A stretch of 36,917 nt of DNA from an uncultured Treponema sp. (GTDB taxonomy: Bacteria; Spirochaetota; Spirochaetia; Treponematales; Treponemataceae): positions 1 through 36,917 of the forward strand of contig CAKZZO010000111.1 in NCBI GenBank assembly GCA_937885175.1, given 5' to 3'. The notes below the pieces were generated by a model, which saw nothing but the letters and a program-made list of their open reading frames with translations, did not search any database and was not told the DNA's origin. The position numbers and the translations under genes are program-made. Below, in pieces: positions 1-7,185 of this stretch (position 1 is its first letter; the number at the start of each line of letters is the position of its first letter).

Positions 1-1
1 A

Positions 2-637
2 ATTGAAGAAGCTGAACCGCTGGACGAAGCAGAGGTGCTGGAAGAAGCAGAAGAAACGGACGAAGCTGAATCACTGGAGGAAGTGGAATCGCTGGAGAAA
101 GCCGAAGAAGATGAGCCAACAGAAGAAATCGTAATGATGACCGAAGACGAAGCACTGACATTCAGTTCTCCCAGTCAAGACAGCGAAGAAGATGCCGATG
201 ACGATGATTTGGAATTCTTTGAGGTCGTTTCTCCAAAAGAAATGTTTGCAACAAACACTGACAGAACCCCCGTACCTTCAAGAGAAGTCATTGAAAAACC
301 GCTGCATGAGCCGGAAGACTTACCAGTGCTGGAATCAACAGAGACTCCCACCCGCTCCCGCTTTTCATTCTGGAATTTTGGCCGCAACGACACGCCTGTT
401 ACCGAAGTACTGACAGACAGCGAAGAAACGGCAAAAAGCACGCAAAAAGCCCCTGCCGCAAAAGAAGTGACTGCATCGCAAAAAGACGCAACGCCCCTGA
501 CGGAAAAAGCAAAAAAGCCTGCCGACACAATTCAGGAAGATGCAAGCGGAATCTATCATATTGCAGACAACCTGCCGCTGGACTCCATGAAACTGGACGA
601 AAAATTCAAGCAGCTGGTTGATTCTGTTCTGGGGTAA
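2..637 (+). CDS. Acidic low-complexity protein, 5' end outside window
   Basis: The reading frame is already open at base 2, so this is the 3' part of a longer gene; an internal GTG at 35 is probably not the true start. The visible N-terminal part is an imperfect repeat of Glu/Ala/Leu/Asp units (EEAEE, LEEVESLEKAEE). It is followed by a variable Thr/Lys/Glu-rich linker and a more ordered C-terminus ending FKQLVDSVLG. No catalytic motif, signal peptide or membrane segment is visible. The stop lies three bases before the ATG of the prepilin-peptidase-like gene, so the two are probably co-transcribed. I do not recognise the family; the acidic repeats could be a spacer in a cytoplasmic scaffold protein. 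Confidence 0.7.
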   Translation: MEEAEPLDEAEVLEEAEETDEAESLEEVESLEKAEEDEPTEEIVMMTEDEALTFSSPSQDSEEDADDDDLEFFEVVSPKEMFATNTDRTPVPSREVIEKPLHEPEDLPVLESTETPTRSRFSFWNFGRNDTPVTEVLTDSEETAKSTQKAPAAKEVTASQKDATPLTEKAKKPADTIQEDASGIYHIADNLPLDSMKLDEKFKQLVDSVLG

Positions 638-640
638 CGT

Positions 641-1135
641 ATGCAGCCTTTTTTATTGCTCACCGCAATCTATCTTGTTTTTGCCCTTCCCGCCTCACTG
701 TACGACAGCCGCACGTTTCGCGTTCCCCTGTGGTATGTGGGAATCGGTGCCGCCGCACTCATTGTATTCTATATATTTCATCCCTACCCTTTTAGCACCT
801 CATTCAAAGTCTTTGGTCTGGGAAATCCTCTGGTGGCGGCCATAAGCGCAGCAGTCCTCTATCTGCTGGCTCGGCTTTTGACTGGCGGTGCTCTTGGCTG
901 GGGCGACGTTATTTTTGGCGCATACACCGCCCTCTACACAGGATTTCCCCTGGTCTTTTTTGCAATCGCCTTTGCCGCTCTCTGCGGTCTTTTGTTTTAC
1001 CTCGCCCTTGCCGTGCGTGACAGCTGGCGAAAAAAACAGCAGTTTATATTCCGTCCGATTTTTGCCATCCCCTACCTGCCTTTCATCACCTTTGGAGCAA
1101 TTCTTTCTCAAGTGCTGTTCCGCTTTTTCTTCTAA
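641..1135 (+). CDS. A24-family prepilin peptidase-like membrane protein
   Basis: A 164-residue, very hydrophobic protein with about five or six membrane segments. Two aspartates sit where type IV prepilin peptidases (family A24) have theirs: Asp22 in YDSRTFRVP and Asp89 in GWGDV (family pattern GxGD). It lacks the N-terminal zinc/methylase domain of full-length PilD, so it belongs to the short, archaeal-preflagellin-peptidase-like class. Expected role: removal of leader peptides of prepilin-like proteins at the inner membrane. A GGGG stretch before the ATG is a weak ribosome site. No pilin gene is visible nearby, so the substrate is unknown. Confidence 0.75.
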   Translation: MQPFLLLTAIYLVFALPASLYDSRTFRVPLWYVGIGAAALIVFYIFHPYPFSTSFKVFGLGNPLVAAISAAVLYLLARLLTGGALGWGDVIFGAYTALYTGFPLVFFAIAFAALCGLLFYLALAVRDSWRKKQQFIFRPIFAIPYLPFITFGAILSQVLFRFFF

Positions 1136-1137
1136 TA

Positions 1138-1146
1138 TGCTATACT
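1138..1146 (+). promoter_or_regulatory. Extended -10 promoter for metN
   Basis: TGC-TATACT lies 9 nt before the metN ATG (1156), with no Shine-Dalgarno in between and no convincing -35. The predicted mRNA would have a leader of only two or three bases. Confidence 0.55.
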
Positions 1147-1155
1147 GACGCCACT

Positions 1156-2181
1156 ATGGAAATTGATTTACATAACCTTAAAAAAGCATATAAAAGCATT
1201 TCCACCTCAGGTTACGTTACTGCAGTACAGGATGTAAGCCTGCATATTCCGTCAAACACCATCTTTGGCATCATTGGAAAAAGCGGTGCAGGTAAGTCTT
1301 CCTTAGTCCGCCTTGTCAGTCTTTTGGAAGAACCGGATTCTGGCGAAGTTCTCTATGACGGAAAACGCGTTGACATCCTCTCAGGCAAAGCCCTGATTGA
1401 ACGCCGCAGAAAGAGCGGCATGATTTTTCAGAACTTCAATCTCTTTTCCTCCCGCAACGCTGCAGAAAATATCGCCTACCCCCTGGAAATTTGTGGAGTT
1501 CCAAAATCAACAATTCGCAGCCGTGTTGCAGAACTGCTGAACTTAGTCGGCCTTGCAGACCGTGCCGAAGCAGCAGTCAGTACATTGAGTGGCGGTCAGA
1601 AGCAGCGCATTGCCATTGCCCGCGCCCTGGCAAACAATCCCGACATCCTTTTCTGCGATGAAGCAACCAGCGCCCTTGATCCGCAAACTACTCAGTCCAT
1701 TCTCAATCTAATTCGGGAGATTCAGAAAAAGATGAACCTCACGGTTGTGATGATTACCCACCAAATGGAAGTGGTACGTGACGCATGCAGTCTGGTAGCA
1801 GTCGTAGACAACGGTCAGGTTGTGGAAAATGGCAGCGTTGATGAAATTTTCATGCATCCAAAAAGCGATGTAACAAAAGACTTCCTTTCGCACTTACATC
1901 AAAATCCCCGTGCGGAAGATCAAAAGGGTCTTGTTCGCTGGAGCAAGGGTGGTGGCAAATACATACTCCGCTTTCACAATTCGCTCACCGACCAGCCGAT
2001 TATCAGCAATATCGCAAAACAATTTGACGTTACCTTTAATATCCGCGCGGCTGGCATTCAGTCCCTGCAGGAACATAAAGTGGGCACCCTTGTCATGGAT
2101 TTTGACGGAGATGCAGCGGAACTTGCAAAAGTCATGGCATACCTAAAGGATATTGGCATTAGCGTAGAGGAGGCAGAATAA
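1156..2181 (+). CDS. metN: Methionine ABC transporter ATP-binding protein MetN
   Basis: 341 residues. Walker A is GKSGAGKSS (residues 41-49), the ABC signature LSGGQKQR is at 144-151, and Walker B ILFCDEATSALD begins at 164. The region after about residue 265 matches the regulatory NIL domain typical of MetN, which binds methionine and inhibits uptake. It energises D/L-methionine import with MetI. The stop overlaps the metI ATG by one base, with GAGGAGG just upstream as metI ribosome site. No methionine-binding lipoprotein MetQ gene lies beside it, which is unusual for a complete met operon. Confidence 0.93.
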   Translation: MEIDLHNLKKAYKSISTSGYVTAVQDVSLHIPSNTIFGIIGKSGAGKSSLVRLVSLLEEPDSGEVLYDGKRVDILSGKALIERRRKSGMIFQNFNLFSSRNAAENIAYPLEICGVPKSTIRSRVAELLNLVGLADRAEAAVSTLSGGQKQRIAIARALANNPDILFCDEATSALDPQTTQSILNLIREIQKKMNLTVVMITHQMEVVRDACSLVAVVDNGQVVENGSVDEIFMHPKSDVTKDFLSHLHQNPRAEDQKGLVRWSKGGGKYILRFHNSLTDQPIISNIAKQFDVTFNIRAAGIQSLQEHKVGTLVMDFDGDAAELAKVMAYLKDIGISVEEAE

Positions 2182-2846
2182 TGAGCAGCGTACAGATGAT
2201 TTTTAACCTTGTTTCTCAGGCAACCCTACAGACGCTTTCCATGGTGCTCTTTTCCACCATATTTTCAGTCCTGCTGGGCTTACCCCTGGGAGTACTTCTT
2301 TTTACCACAGCCCCCCTCAGCGACATCAGCCCCCACCCCGTGCTGAATCAAGTGCTTTCCCGCATCGTAAATATCCTGCGGTCTTTTCCCTTTATCATTC
2401 TGATGATTTTACTCTTTCCCCTTTCCCGTCTGATTCTCCACACCAGCATCGGAACCAAGGCAACTATCGTTCCCCTTTCCATTGCGGCCGCTCCTTTTGT
2501 AGCACGTGTCATTGAAACCGCCCTCAAGGAAGTTGACCATGGCGTTATTCAGGCGGCCCGGGCAATCGGCTCCACAAACTGGCAGATTATCCGCAAAGTC
2601 TTGTTGCCGGAGGCTCTACCTTCACTGGTAGACGGCATTACGCTGACGATTATCAACTTAATCGGCTATTCTGCAATGGCAGGGGCAATCGGTGGCGGCG
2701 GTCTGGGAGACCTGGCTATTCGCTACGGCTACCAGCGTTTCCGCACCGACATCATGTTTGTTGCCGTCATCGTCATCCTGGTTCTCGTAGAAGTCATTCA
2801 GGCCGTGGGTACAAAAATCAGCGGACAGATAATCAAACACCGCTAA
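2181..2846 (+). CDS. metI: Methionine ABC transporter permease MetI
   Basis: 221 residues with about five transmembrane helices. The conserved cytoplasmic EAA-type loop (AARAIGSTNWQIIRKVLLPE), which docks onto the ATPase, is present in the second half. This is the usual MetI length. It overlaps metN by one base (TAATG) and has a strong GAGGAGG ribosome site, so the two are translationally coupled. With MetN it forms the MetN2I2 importer core in the inner membrane; a binding protein would have to be encoded elsewhere. Confidence 0.92.
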   Translation: MSSVQMIFNLVSQATLQTLSMVLFSTIFSVLLGLPLGVLLFTTAPLSDISPHPVLNQVLSRIVNILRSFPFIILMILLFPLSRLILHTSIGTKATIVPLSIAAAPFVARVIETALKEVDHGVIQAARAIGSTNWQIIRKVLLPEALPSLVDGITLTIINLIGYSAMAGAIGGGGLGDLAIRYGYQRFRTDIMFVAVIVILVLVEVIQAVGTKISGQIIKHR

Positions 2847-2859
2847 GTTTTCAATGGAC

Positions 2860-2888
2860 TTTTCATCAGTCCTGTACTATACTATACT
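2860..2888 (+). promoter_or_regulatory. Promoter of the prenyl synthase gene
   Basis: The run TACTATACTATACTATAG contains two overlapping TATACT hexamers (2878-2883 and 2883-2888). TGGACT (2855-2860) lies 17 nt from the first and TTTTCA (2860-2865) 17 nt from the second. The second TATACT ends 7 nt before the ATG, so the transcript would be nearly leaderless. Confidence 0.6.
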
Positions 2889-2895
2889 ATAGGAC

Positions 2896-3960
2896 ATGGA
2901 TGCAAGATTTTTTTCACGTTTGCACAAAATTGAAGGAGTCCTCGGCAAGGCTCTGCCACCAGAAACAAATGCTGACTGGCAGAAACTTTCTTTTGGCAGG
3001 ATTGACGACTGCATCACAAAAGAACACATGGGGCAACTTATCCTACCAAATTATAACCTTATCTCCTTAGGCGGCAAACGGTGGCGACCACTTTTGCTGG
3101 TACTCTGTGCTGAACTTGCCGCAGAAGCAAAGGGAAACTGTGCCGCAGGCAACGAAATCGCATACCGCCTCACTCCTTTAGTTGAGCTCATACACACTTC
3201 CAGCCTCATCATGGACGACATTGAAGACAGTGCAGACATGCGCAGGGGAAAGCCCGCCGCTCACATCACTTTTGGACTGGATGCGGCTTTGAACGCAGGC
3301 TCATGGCTGGGCTACGAGGCAGCAGCCTGTATTGACGACCTGCATCTGCCTGCTGAACTTAAAAACACTTTCTACGCCCTCTATCTGCTGGAATGTCGCC
3401 GCCTGCACCTTGGACAGGCAATGGATATTTTCTGGCACCGCAATCCCGCACTGATTCCCACGATAGAAGAATATACCGCCATGGTTCGCAACAAAACAGG
3501 TACGCTGGCCCGCATGGCAGTTAAACTCGGCATTCTTGCAGGAGCAGGCAGCAAGGAAGAAGCGGAACGCGCCGGCATAATCGCCGAGGATATTGGCGTA
3601 GGATTTCAGATTCTTGACGACGTAACAAACCTTACCACTGGCAATCCCGGCAAAAAGCGTGGCGATGATATTGTGGAAGGCAAAAAATCCCTGCCAGTAC
3701 TTCTCCATTTGCAGGAACACCCCGCCGCACAGCAAAAACTGGAATCCCTGTTTACAAAAGCCCGGGAAGAAGGCATTGACTCTCCTGCGGTAGAAGGCGC
3801 GATTGCACTGCTTTCCACAAGTGATGCCATTGAAAAGGCCCGCCAGAAAGGAAATGAGCTTGTGGAAACAAAAAGCCGCGAACTTGCCTCCTTCTACGGT
3901 AGCCATGGCGAGCCGTCGGAACTTATCACCGAATTATTCGGCACAATGCTCAAGAAGTGA
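2896..3960 (+). CDS. Trans-prenyl diphosphate synthase (polyprenyl synthetase family)
   Basis: 354 residues. The first aspartate-rich motif is MDDIEDSADMRRGKPA (DDxxD at 107-111) and the second region is ILDDVTN (241-245), followed by GKKRGDDIVEGKKSLP, a standard family block. GGKRWRP (59-65) is the conserved substrate-binding GKR-type motif. It should condense isopentenyl diphosphate with allylic diphosphates; chain length cannot be told from motifs alone. The last position of the second DDxxD is Asn, a mild deviation. It is followed after a few bases by the TPR gene. The start ATG at 2896 is supported by the promoter placed immediately upstream. Confidence 0.88.
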   Translation: MDARFFSRLHKIEGVLGKALPPETNADWQKLSFGRIDDCITKEHMGQLILPNYNLISLGGKRWRPLLLVLCAELAAEAKGNCAAGNEIAYRLTPLVELIHTSSLIMDDIEDSADMRRGKPAAHITFGLDAALNAGSWLGYEAAACIDDLHLPAELKNTFYALYLLECRRLHLGQAMDIFWHRNPALIPTIEEYTAMVRNKTGTLARMAVKLGILAGAGSKEEAERAGIIAEDIGVGFQILDDVTNLTTGNPGKKRGDDIVEGKKSLPVLLHLQEHPAAQQKLESLFTKAREEGIDSPAVEGAIALLSTSDAIEKARQKGNELVETKSRELASFYGSHGEPSELITELFGTMLKK

Positions 3961-3967
3961 GGAAGCC

Positions 3968-4504
3968 ATGCGCGAATCTCCCGAAAATCTGAACACACAG
4001 GCAATCGAACTGGCTCAAAATGGCGACTACACAGAGGCAATCGCCTGCTTTAAGCGTGCCCTTTCGCTGGAACGCTATAACTATCTGCTGTGGTTTAATT
4101 TGGGCATCACCTATCGCGATGCGGGAGACTTGCCAAAAGCCCGCCATGCCCTGGAAAAAGCCTATGCGATTAACAGCGAAGACGATGACATTATAGAAAC
4201 CCTTGCCCTCATCTGTTACAACATGGGCAAGACTGAAGAAGCCATGCACTATTGTGCAGAAGGCATTGAACTGAATCCAAACAATGCCCACCTCTGGAAC
4301 ACGATTGGAGTCATCTATTTTAATCGCTCCGATTATCCCATGGCTTGTGAAGCATTTGAACACGCCATTACCATCAGTCCCTACTACTATGACGCACTCT
4401 TTAACCTTCGCGACACCTATGATGAACTGGGTAATGCCGCTGGCGTAGAAATGTGCAAGATGCAGATGCGCCAGATTTCTCCGGACGGACGGCAGAATGC
4501 TTAG
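3968..4504 (+). CDS. Tetratricopeptide repeat protein
   Basis: 178 residues starting at an ATG with GAGGAAG six bases upstream; longer upstream frames overlap the prenyl synthase gene and are unlikely. The sequence is almost entirely TPR units: about four repeats can be read (ALSLERYNYLLWFNLGITYR, then units starting near ALEKAYAIN, AEGIELNPNN and AFEHAITISP). No signal peptide is present, so it is probably a cytoplasmic scaffold. The gene overlaps the RseC-like gene by 8 bases, suggesting coupled translation. Partner unknown. Confidence 0.85.
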   Translation: MRESPENLNTQAIELAQNGDYTEAIACFKRALSLERYNYLLWFNLGITYRDAGDLPKARHALEKAYAINSEDDDIIETLALICYNMGKTEEAMHYCAEGIELNPNNAHLWNTIGVIYFNRSDYPMACEAFEHAITISPYYYDALFNLRDTYDELGNAAGVEMCKMQMRQISPDGRQNA

Positions 4505-4907
4505 TCAGGCATTTATCACGCAAATCAAGGGAAAAGAAATCTACGCCATGCAACTCGTTACGGATGCCTGCCTGACCTGCCCCACGGGATGCATTCAGCG
4601 CGGAAAAGAATTTATCGTAAGCAACAAACGGAATTTTCCTGTGGAAAAAGGAAATGTCATCCGCATAGGGCTTCCCCGCTACAAACGGGGCATTCACGCC
4701 ATTTCATCCCTGCTGCTGCCGGTTATCTGTGCCATCTTGAGCTTTCTTTTTTCTGCGGAAATAGCAAAAAAAATCGGCCTTGAAAATACCGAAGTATTCA
4801 AAGCCGCTTGTGTCATGCTTTCACTGATTGCCTCCGCCGGTCTTATCTTTATAATCAGCAGAAGCAGCCTGCATTTTTCAAAGCCTGAAATCCTGCAAGT
4901 GCTCTAG
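4497..4907 (+). CDS. RseC/MucC-like integral membrane protein
   Basis: 136 residues. An N-terminal cytoplasmic part carries a cysteine cluster (ACLTCPTGC, about residues 23-31) followed by KGNVIRIGLP, then two membrane helices (about 62-82 and 95-117). This layout fits the RseC/MucC family (SoxR-reducing system / sigma-E regulator component). In spirochaetes its role is uncertain, and cysteine spacing differs between members. It overlaps the TPR gene by 8 bases. A hairpin terminator overlaps its last codons. Confidence 0.65.
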   Translation: MLSQAFITQIKGKEIYAMQLVTDACLTCPTGCIQRGKEFIVSNKRNFPVEKGNVIRIGLPRYKRGIHAISSLLLPVICAILSFLFSAEIAKKIGLENTEVFKAACVMLSLIASAGLIFIISRSSLHFSKPEILQVL

Positions 4908-4925
4908 GATTTCAAAGCCATTTTT
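4886..4925 (+). terminator. Terminator at the end of the rseC-like gene
   Basis: A perfect 9-bp inverted repeat, TGAAATCCT (4886-4894) and AGGATTTCA (4906-4914), is followed by AAGCCATTTTTG. The T run lies downstream on the plus strand, so it would end the metNI-to-rseC direction. It faces the convergent cheB gene. Confidence 0.6.
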
Positions 4926-4937
4926 GCTCTATTATTT

Positions 4938-6170
4938 CTATGCCAGAACGTGCTCGCGGGCAAGTTTGCTGATTTCGTCAGCCATCTGCTCCAGCGGCAC
5001 CTGTTTTTGTACGGCACCCAGTTCGTTTGCAACGCGCGGCATACCGTATACAACAGATGATTTTTCATCCTGCCCCAGCGTCCATGCACCCTGCTTGCGC
5101 ATTTCCGCCAGCTGTACCGCGCCATCCTTACCCATACCAGTCATAATGACACCCAGTGCCTTGTTCTGGTAGATTTTTGCAACGCTTTCAAAGAGCACAT
5201 CCGCTGACGGACGGTGACCATTGCGCTGTGGCTCCTGAGACAGCCTGATGACGTTCTTAAAGCCTTCCTGCTCCACAACAATATGGTAGTTACCCGGCGC
5301 GATGTAAATGTGTCCGCCTTCGATTTTATCTCCGTCTTCAGCCTCTTTTACTTCCAGAGCACAAATACGGTTCAAACTGTTTGCAAATTCCTTGGTAAAG
5401 CCAGCAGGCATGTGCTGAACAACCAGAATCGGCTGCTTTAGGCGCGGGTCAATCATCTTGAACACATCGCGCAATGCATTCGGACCGCCAGTAGAAATGC
5501 CAATGGCAATAATGTCGATTCTGCCGCCCTTGCGAAGGGGTGTGATAACCGGAATTTCCTTGGGCTTTCCGGCAAGACTTGCCTTGAGGGCCTCACTTGC
5601 CTTGCGGGCTTCCTCGGCCTTATTGGCAGTTTCTTTTTCAAGGAATTCATTTGCCTTGTCTTCGCCCATAACGCCCTGCAGCTTACGCTTAATGGCACGA
5701 TCGGAGGCAATCTGCACGTAAAAGTCATCACGATAAACCGTCTTACCATGCAGACGGGCATACTGTCCGCCGTAAGACGAAATCATTTCAATCAGCTGGT
5801 CTGCGACTTCACTAATATCAGCGGAAATTGAGCCGTTGGGCTTGGTGATAAAATCAGATGCACCCAACTCCAGACACTGCATGGTAACTGCAGCACCCTT
5901 TTCTGCAATACTTGACAGAATGATGACTGGAATGCGGATACGATTTTCCTTGCGGTACTTTAAGAATTCCACGCCCGTCATAACAGGCATTTCAATATCA
6001 AGGACAATGACATCGGGATTGCACTTAGGGATTTTGTCAATCAAATCCTTACCATTTTCAGCCTTGCCGACAACATGCATACCGGGTACACTTTCTACCG
6101 CACGGCTTACCAAGTTGCGCATCAACGCTGAGTCATCACAAACCAATACCGAAATATCATCCATTGCCAT
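4938..6170 (-). CDS. cheB: Chemotaxis protein-glutamate methylesterase CheB
   Basis: 410 residues. The N-terminal receiver domain has the phospho-acceptor Asp58 in VLDIEMPVMTG and the switch Lys in FITKPNG. The C-terminal methylesterase domain has the Ser226 (GISTGGP), His253 (VVQHMP) and Asp349 (TGMGKDGA) triad. It removes methyl groups from chemoreceptors when phosphorylated by CheA. The linker between domains (about 145-212) is long and Lys/Glu/Ala-rich, likely helical. GGGAG six bases before the ATG is a good ribosome site. It lies 90 bases downstream of cheR on the same strand and is probably co-transcribed. Confidence 0.95.
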   Translation of the reverse strand: MAMDDISVLVCDDSALMRNLVSRAVESVPGMHVVGKAENGKDLIDKIPKCNPDVIVLDIEMPVMTGVEFLKYRKENRIRIPVIILSSIAEKGAAVTMQCLELGASDFITKPNGSISADISEVADQLIEMISSYGGQYARLHGKTVYRDDFYVQIASDRAIKRKLQGVMGEDKANEFLEKETANKAEEARKASEALKASLAGKPKEIPVITPLRKGGRIDIIAIGISTGGPNALRDVFKMIDPRLKQPILVVQHMPAGFTKEFANSLNRICALEVKEAEDGDKIEGGHIYIAPGNYHIVVEQEGFKNVIRLSQEPQRNGHRPSADVLFESVAKIYQNKALGVIMTGMGKDGAVQLAEMRKQGAWTLGQDEKSSVVYGMPRVANELGAVQKQVPLEQMADEISKLAREHVLA

Positions 6171-6260
6171 TACTTACTCCCATAAAAAATTTGCAACGCA
6201 AACTTTGCAAAGATAAAAGCTGACGCTATCTCAGGCAGTTTTTATCCTGCCTTCTTTAAC

Positions 6261-7079
6261 TCACCCCAAATTTTTCTGATACAAACAAGCCCACGTTGTT
6301 TTCAGGAACTCAAATTTAGTCTCCATACCAAAGAGAGACTCCGAGTGACCTATAAACAGGTAGGAATGAGGTGCCATTGAATTGTAAAAACGATCTATAA
6401 CGGCCTTCTGTGCAGGCTCATCAAAATAAATAAGAACGTTTCGACAGAAAACGACATCCAGATTACGCACGCCAGAATCATTGCGCAGGTTATGATAGTC
6501 AAATTTAATATGAGACATCAACTCCTGCGTTGCCTGATACCCCTTATCCGTCTTTTTGAAGAAGCGGTCAAGATATTTCTGAGGAATTCCAGTAATGCGG
6601 GAATCAGGATAGAAGCCCTGCTGACCGACCATGAGTGACTTGAGGGAAATATCAGAAGCCGTGATATGGAATTTATACGGCGGGGGCAACACATCGCAGA
6701 GAATCATGGCAAGAGTATAGGGTTCTTCACCTGTAGAACAGCCGGCACTCCAAATGTTAATCGTATGGTCGCCCGTCTTTCTCTTTTGTTCGATGATATG
6801 CGGAAGAACATAGTTTACCAGAGCGTCAAAATGGGGTTGATTACGGAAGAAACGGGTCAGGTTTGTAGTAACCGAGTCCAGCATCTTCTTCATCTCTTCT
6901 TTATCCGAAGTAATGAGCTTGTAATACTCATCAATTGTAGCCAGCTGTTTTTCACGCAACTGCTCTTTTAGTCGGCTATCAAGAATAGACCGATTGGTCG
7001 CCGAAAACGTAATTCCACTCTGATCATAAATGAGTTTACGGAATTTATCAAATTCTGCATCAGTTAATAAGTCTGCCAT
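6261..7079 (-). CDS. cheR: Chemotaxis methyltransferase CheR
   Basis: 272 residues from the ATG at 7079 (MADLLTDAEF). The SAM-binding motif IWSAGCSTGEEPYTLAM and the C-terminal VFCRNVLIYFDEP block are both intact, as in CheR. It methylates glutamates on chemoreceptors and opposes CheB. A TTG nine codons upstream could extend the frame, but a near-consensus promoter (TTTACA, 17 nt, TATAAT) overlaps that stretch and puts the transcript start at or just before the internal ATG, so I chose the latter. cheB follows after 90 bases. Confidence 0.94.
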   Translation of the reverse strand: MADLLTDAEFDKFRKLIYDQSGITFSATNRSILDSRLKEQLREKQLATIDEYYKLITSDKEEMKKMLDSVTTNLTRFFRNQPHFDALVNYVLPHIIEQKRKTGDHTINIWSAGCSTGEEPYTLAMILCDVLPPPYKFHITASDISLKSLMVGQQGFYPDSRITGIPQKYLDRFFKKTDKGYQATQELMSHIKFDYHNLRNDSGVRNLDVVFCRNVLIYFDEPAQKAVIDRFYNSMAPHSYLFIGHSESLFGMETKFEFLKTTWACLYQKNLG

Positions 7080-7086
7080 AAAAGAT

Positions 7087-7115
7087 ATTATACACCCACC
7101 TACCAAAAATGTAAA
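7087..7115 (-). promoter_or_regulatory. cheR promoter, near-leaderless
   Basis: On the minus strand TTTACA (7115-7110), a 17-nt spacer and TATAAT (7092-7087) end 7 nt before the cheR ATG (7079). Transcription would start within a base or two of the start codon. Confidence 0.75.
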
Positions 7116-7150
7116 TCAAATTACATTTTTTTGCTGCATTTTTATCCGCA

Positions 7151-7179
7151 TTGAAAAAAAAATACCATAATGGTACACT
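7151..7179 (+). promoter_or_regulatory. pyrG-lpt operon promoter, leaderless
   Basis: TTGAAA (7151-7156), a 17-nt spacer and TACACT (7174-7179) end exactly 6 nt before the pyrG ATG (7186), with no Shine-Dalgarno. It is divergent from the cheR promoter in the same 106-base gap. Confidence 0.7.
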
Positions 7180-7185
7180 CTTAGC

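Noticed and set aside
2874..2891. Short tandem TACTA repeats as a possible CRISPR or microsatellite
   Set aside because: Only three units, and they are explained by overlapping -10 hexamers.
3301..3906. A 201-codon open frame antisense to the prenyl synthase gene
   Set aside because: Shadow of a conserved enzyme; aromatic and Cys-rich, with no start signals.
6233..6252. Inverted repeat AGGCAG/CTGCCT between cheR and cheB as a terminator
   Set aside because: Short stem and no T run on the minus strand; cheB is probably co-transcribed with cheR.
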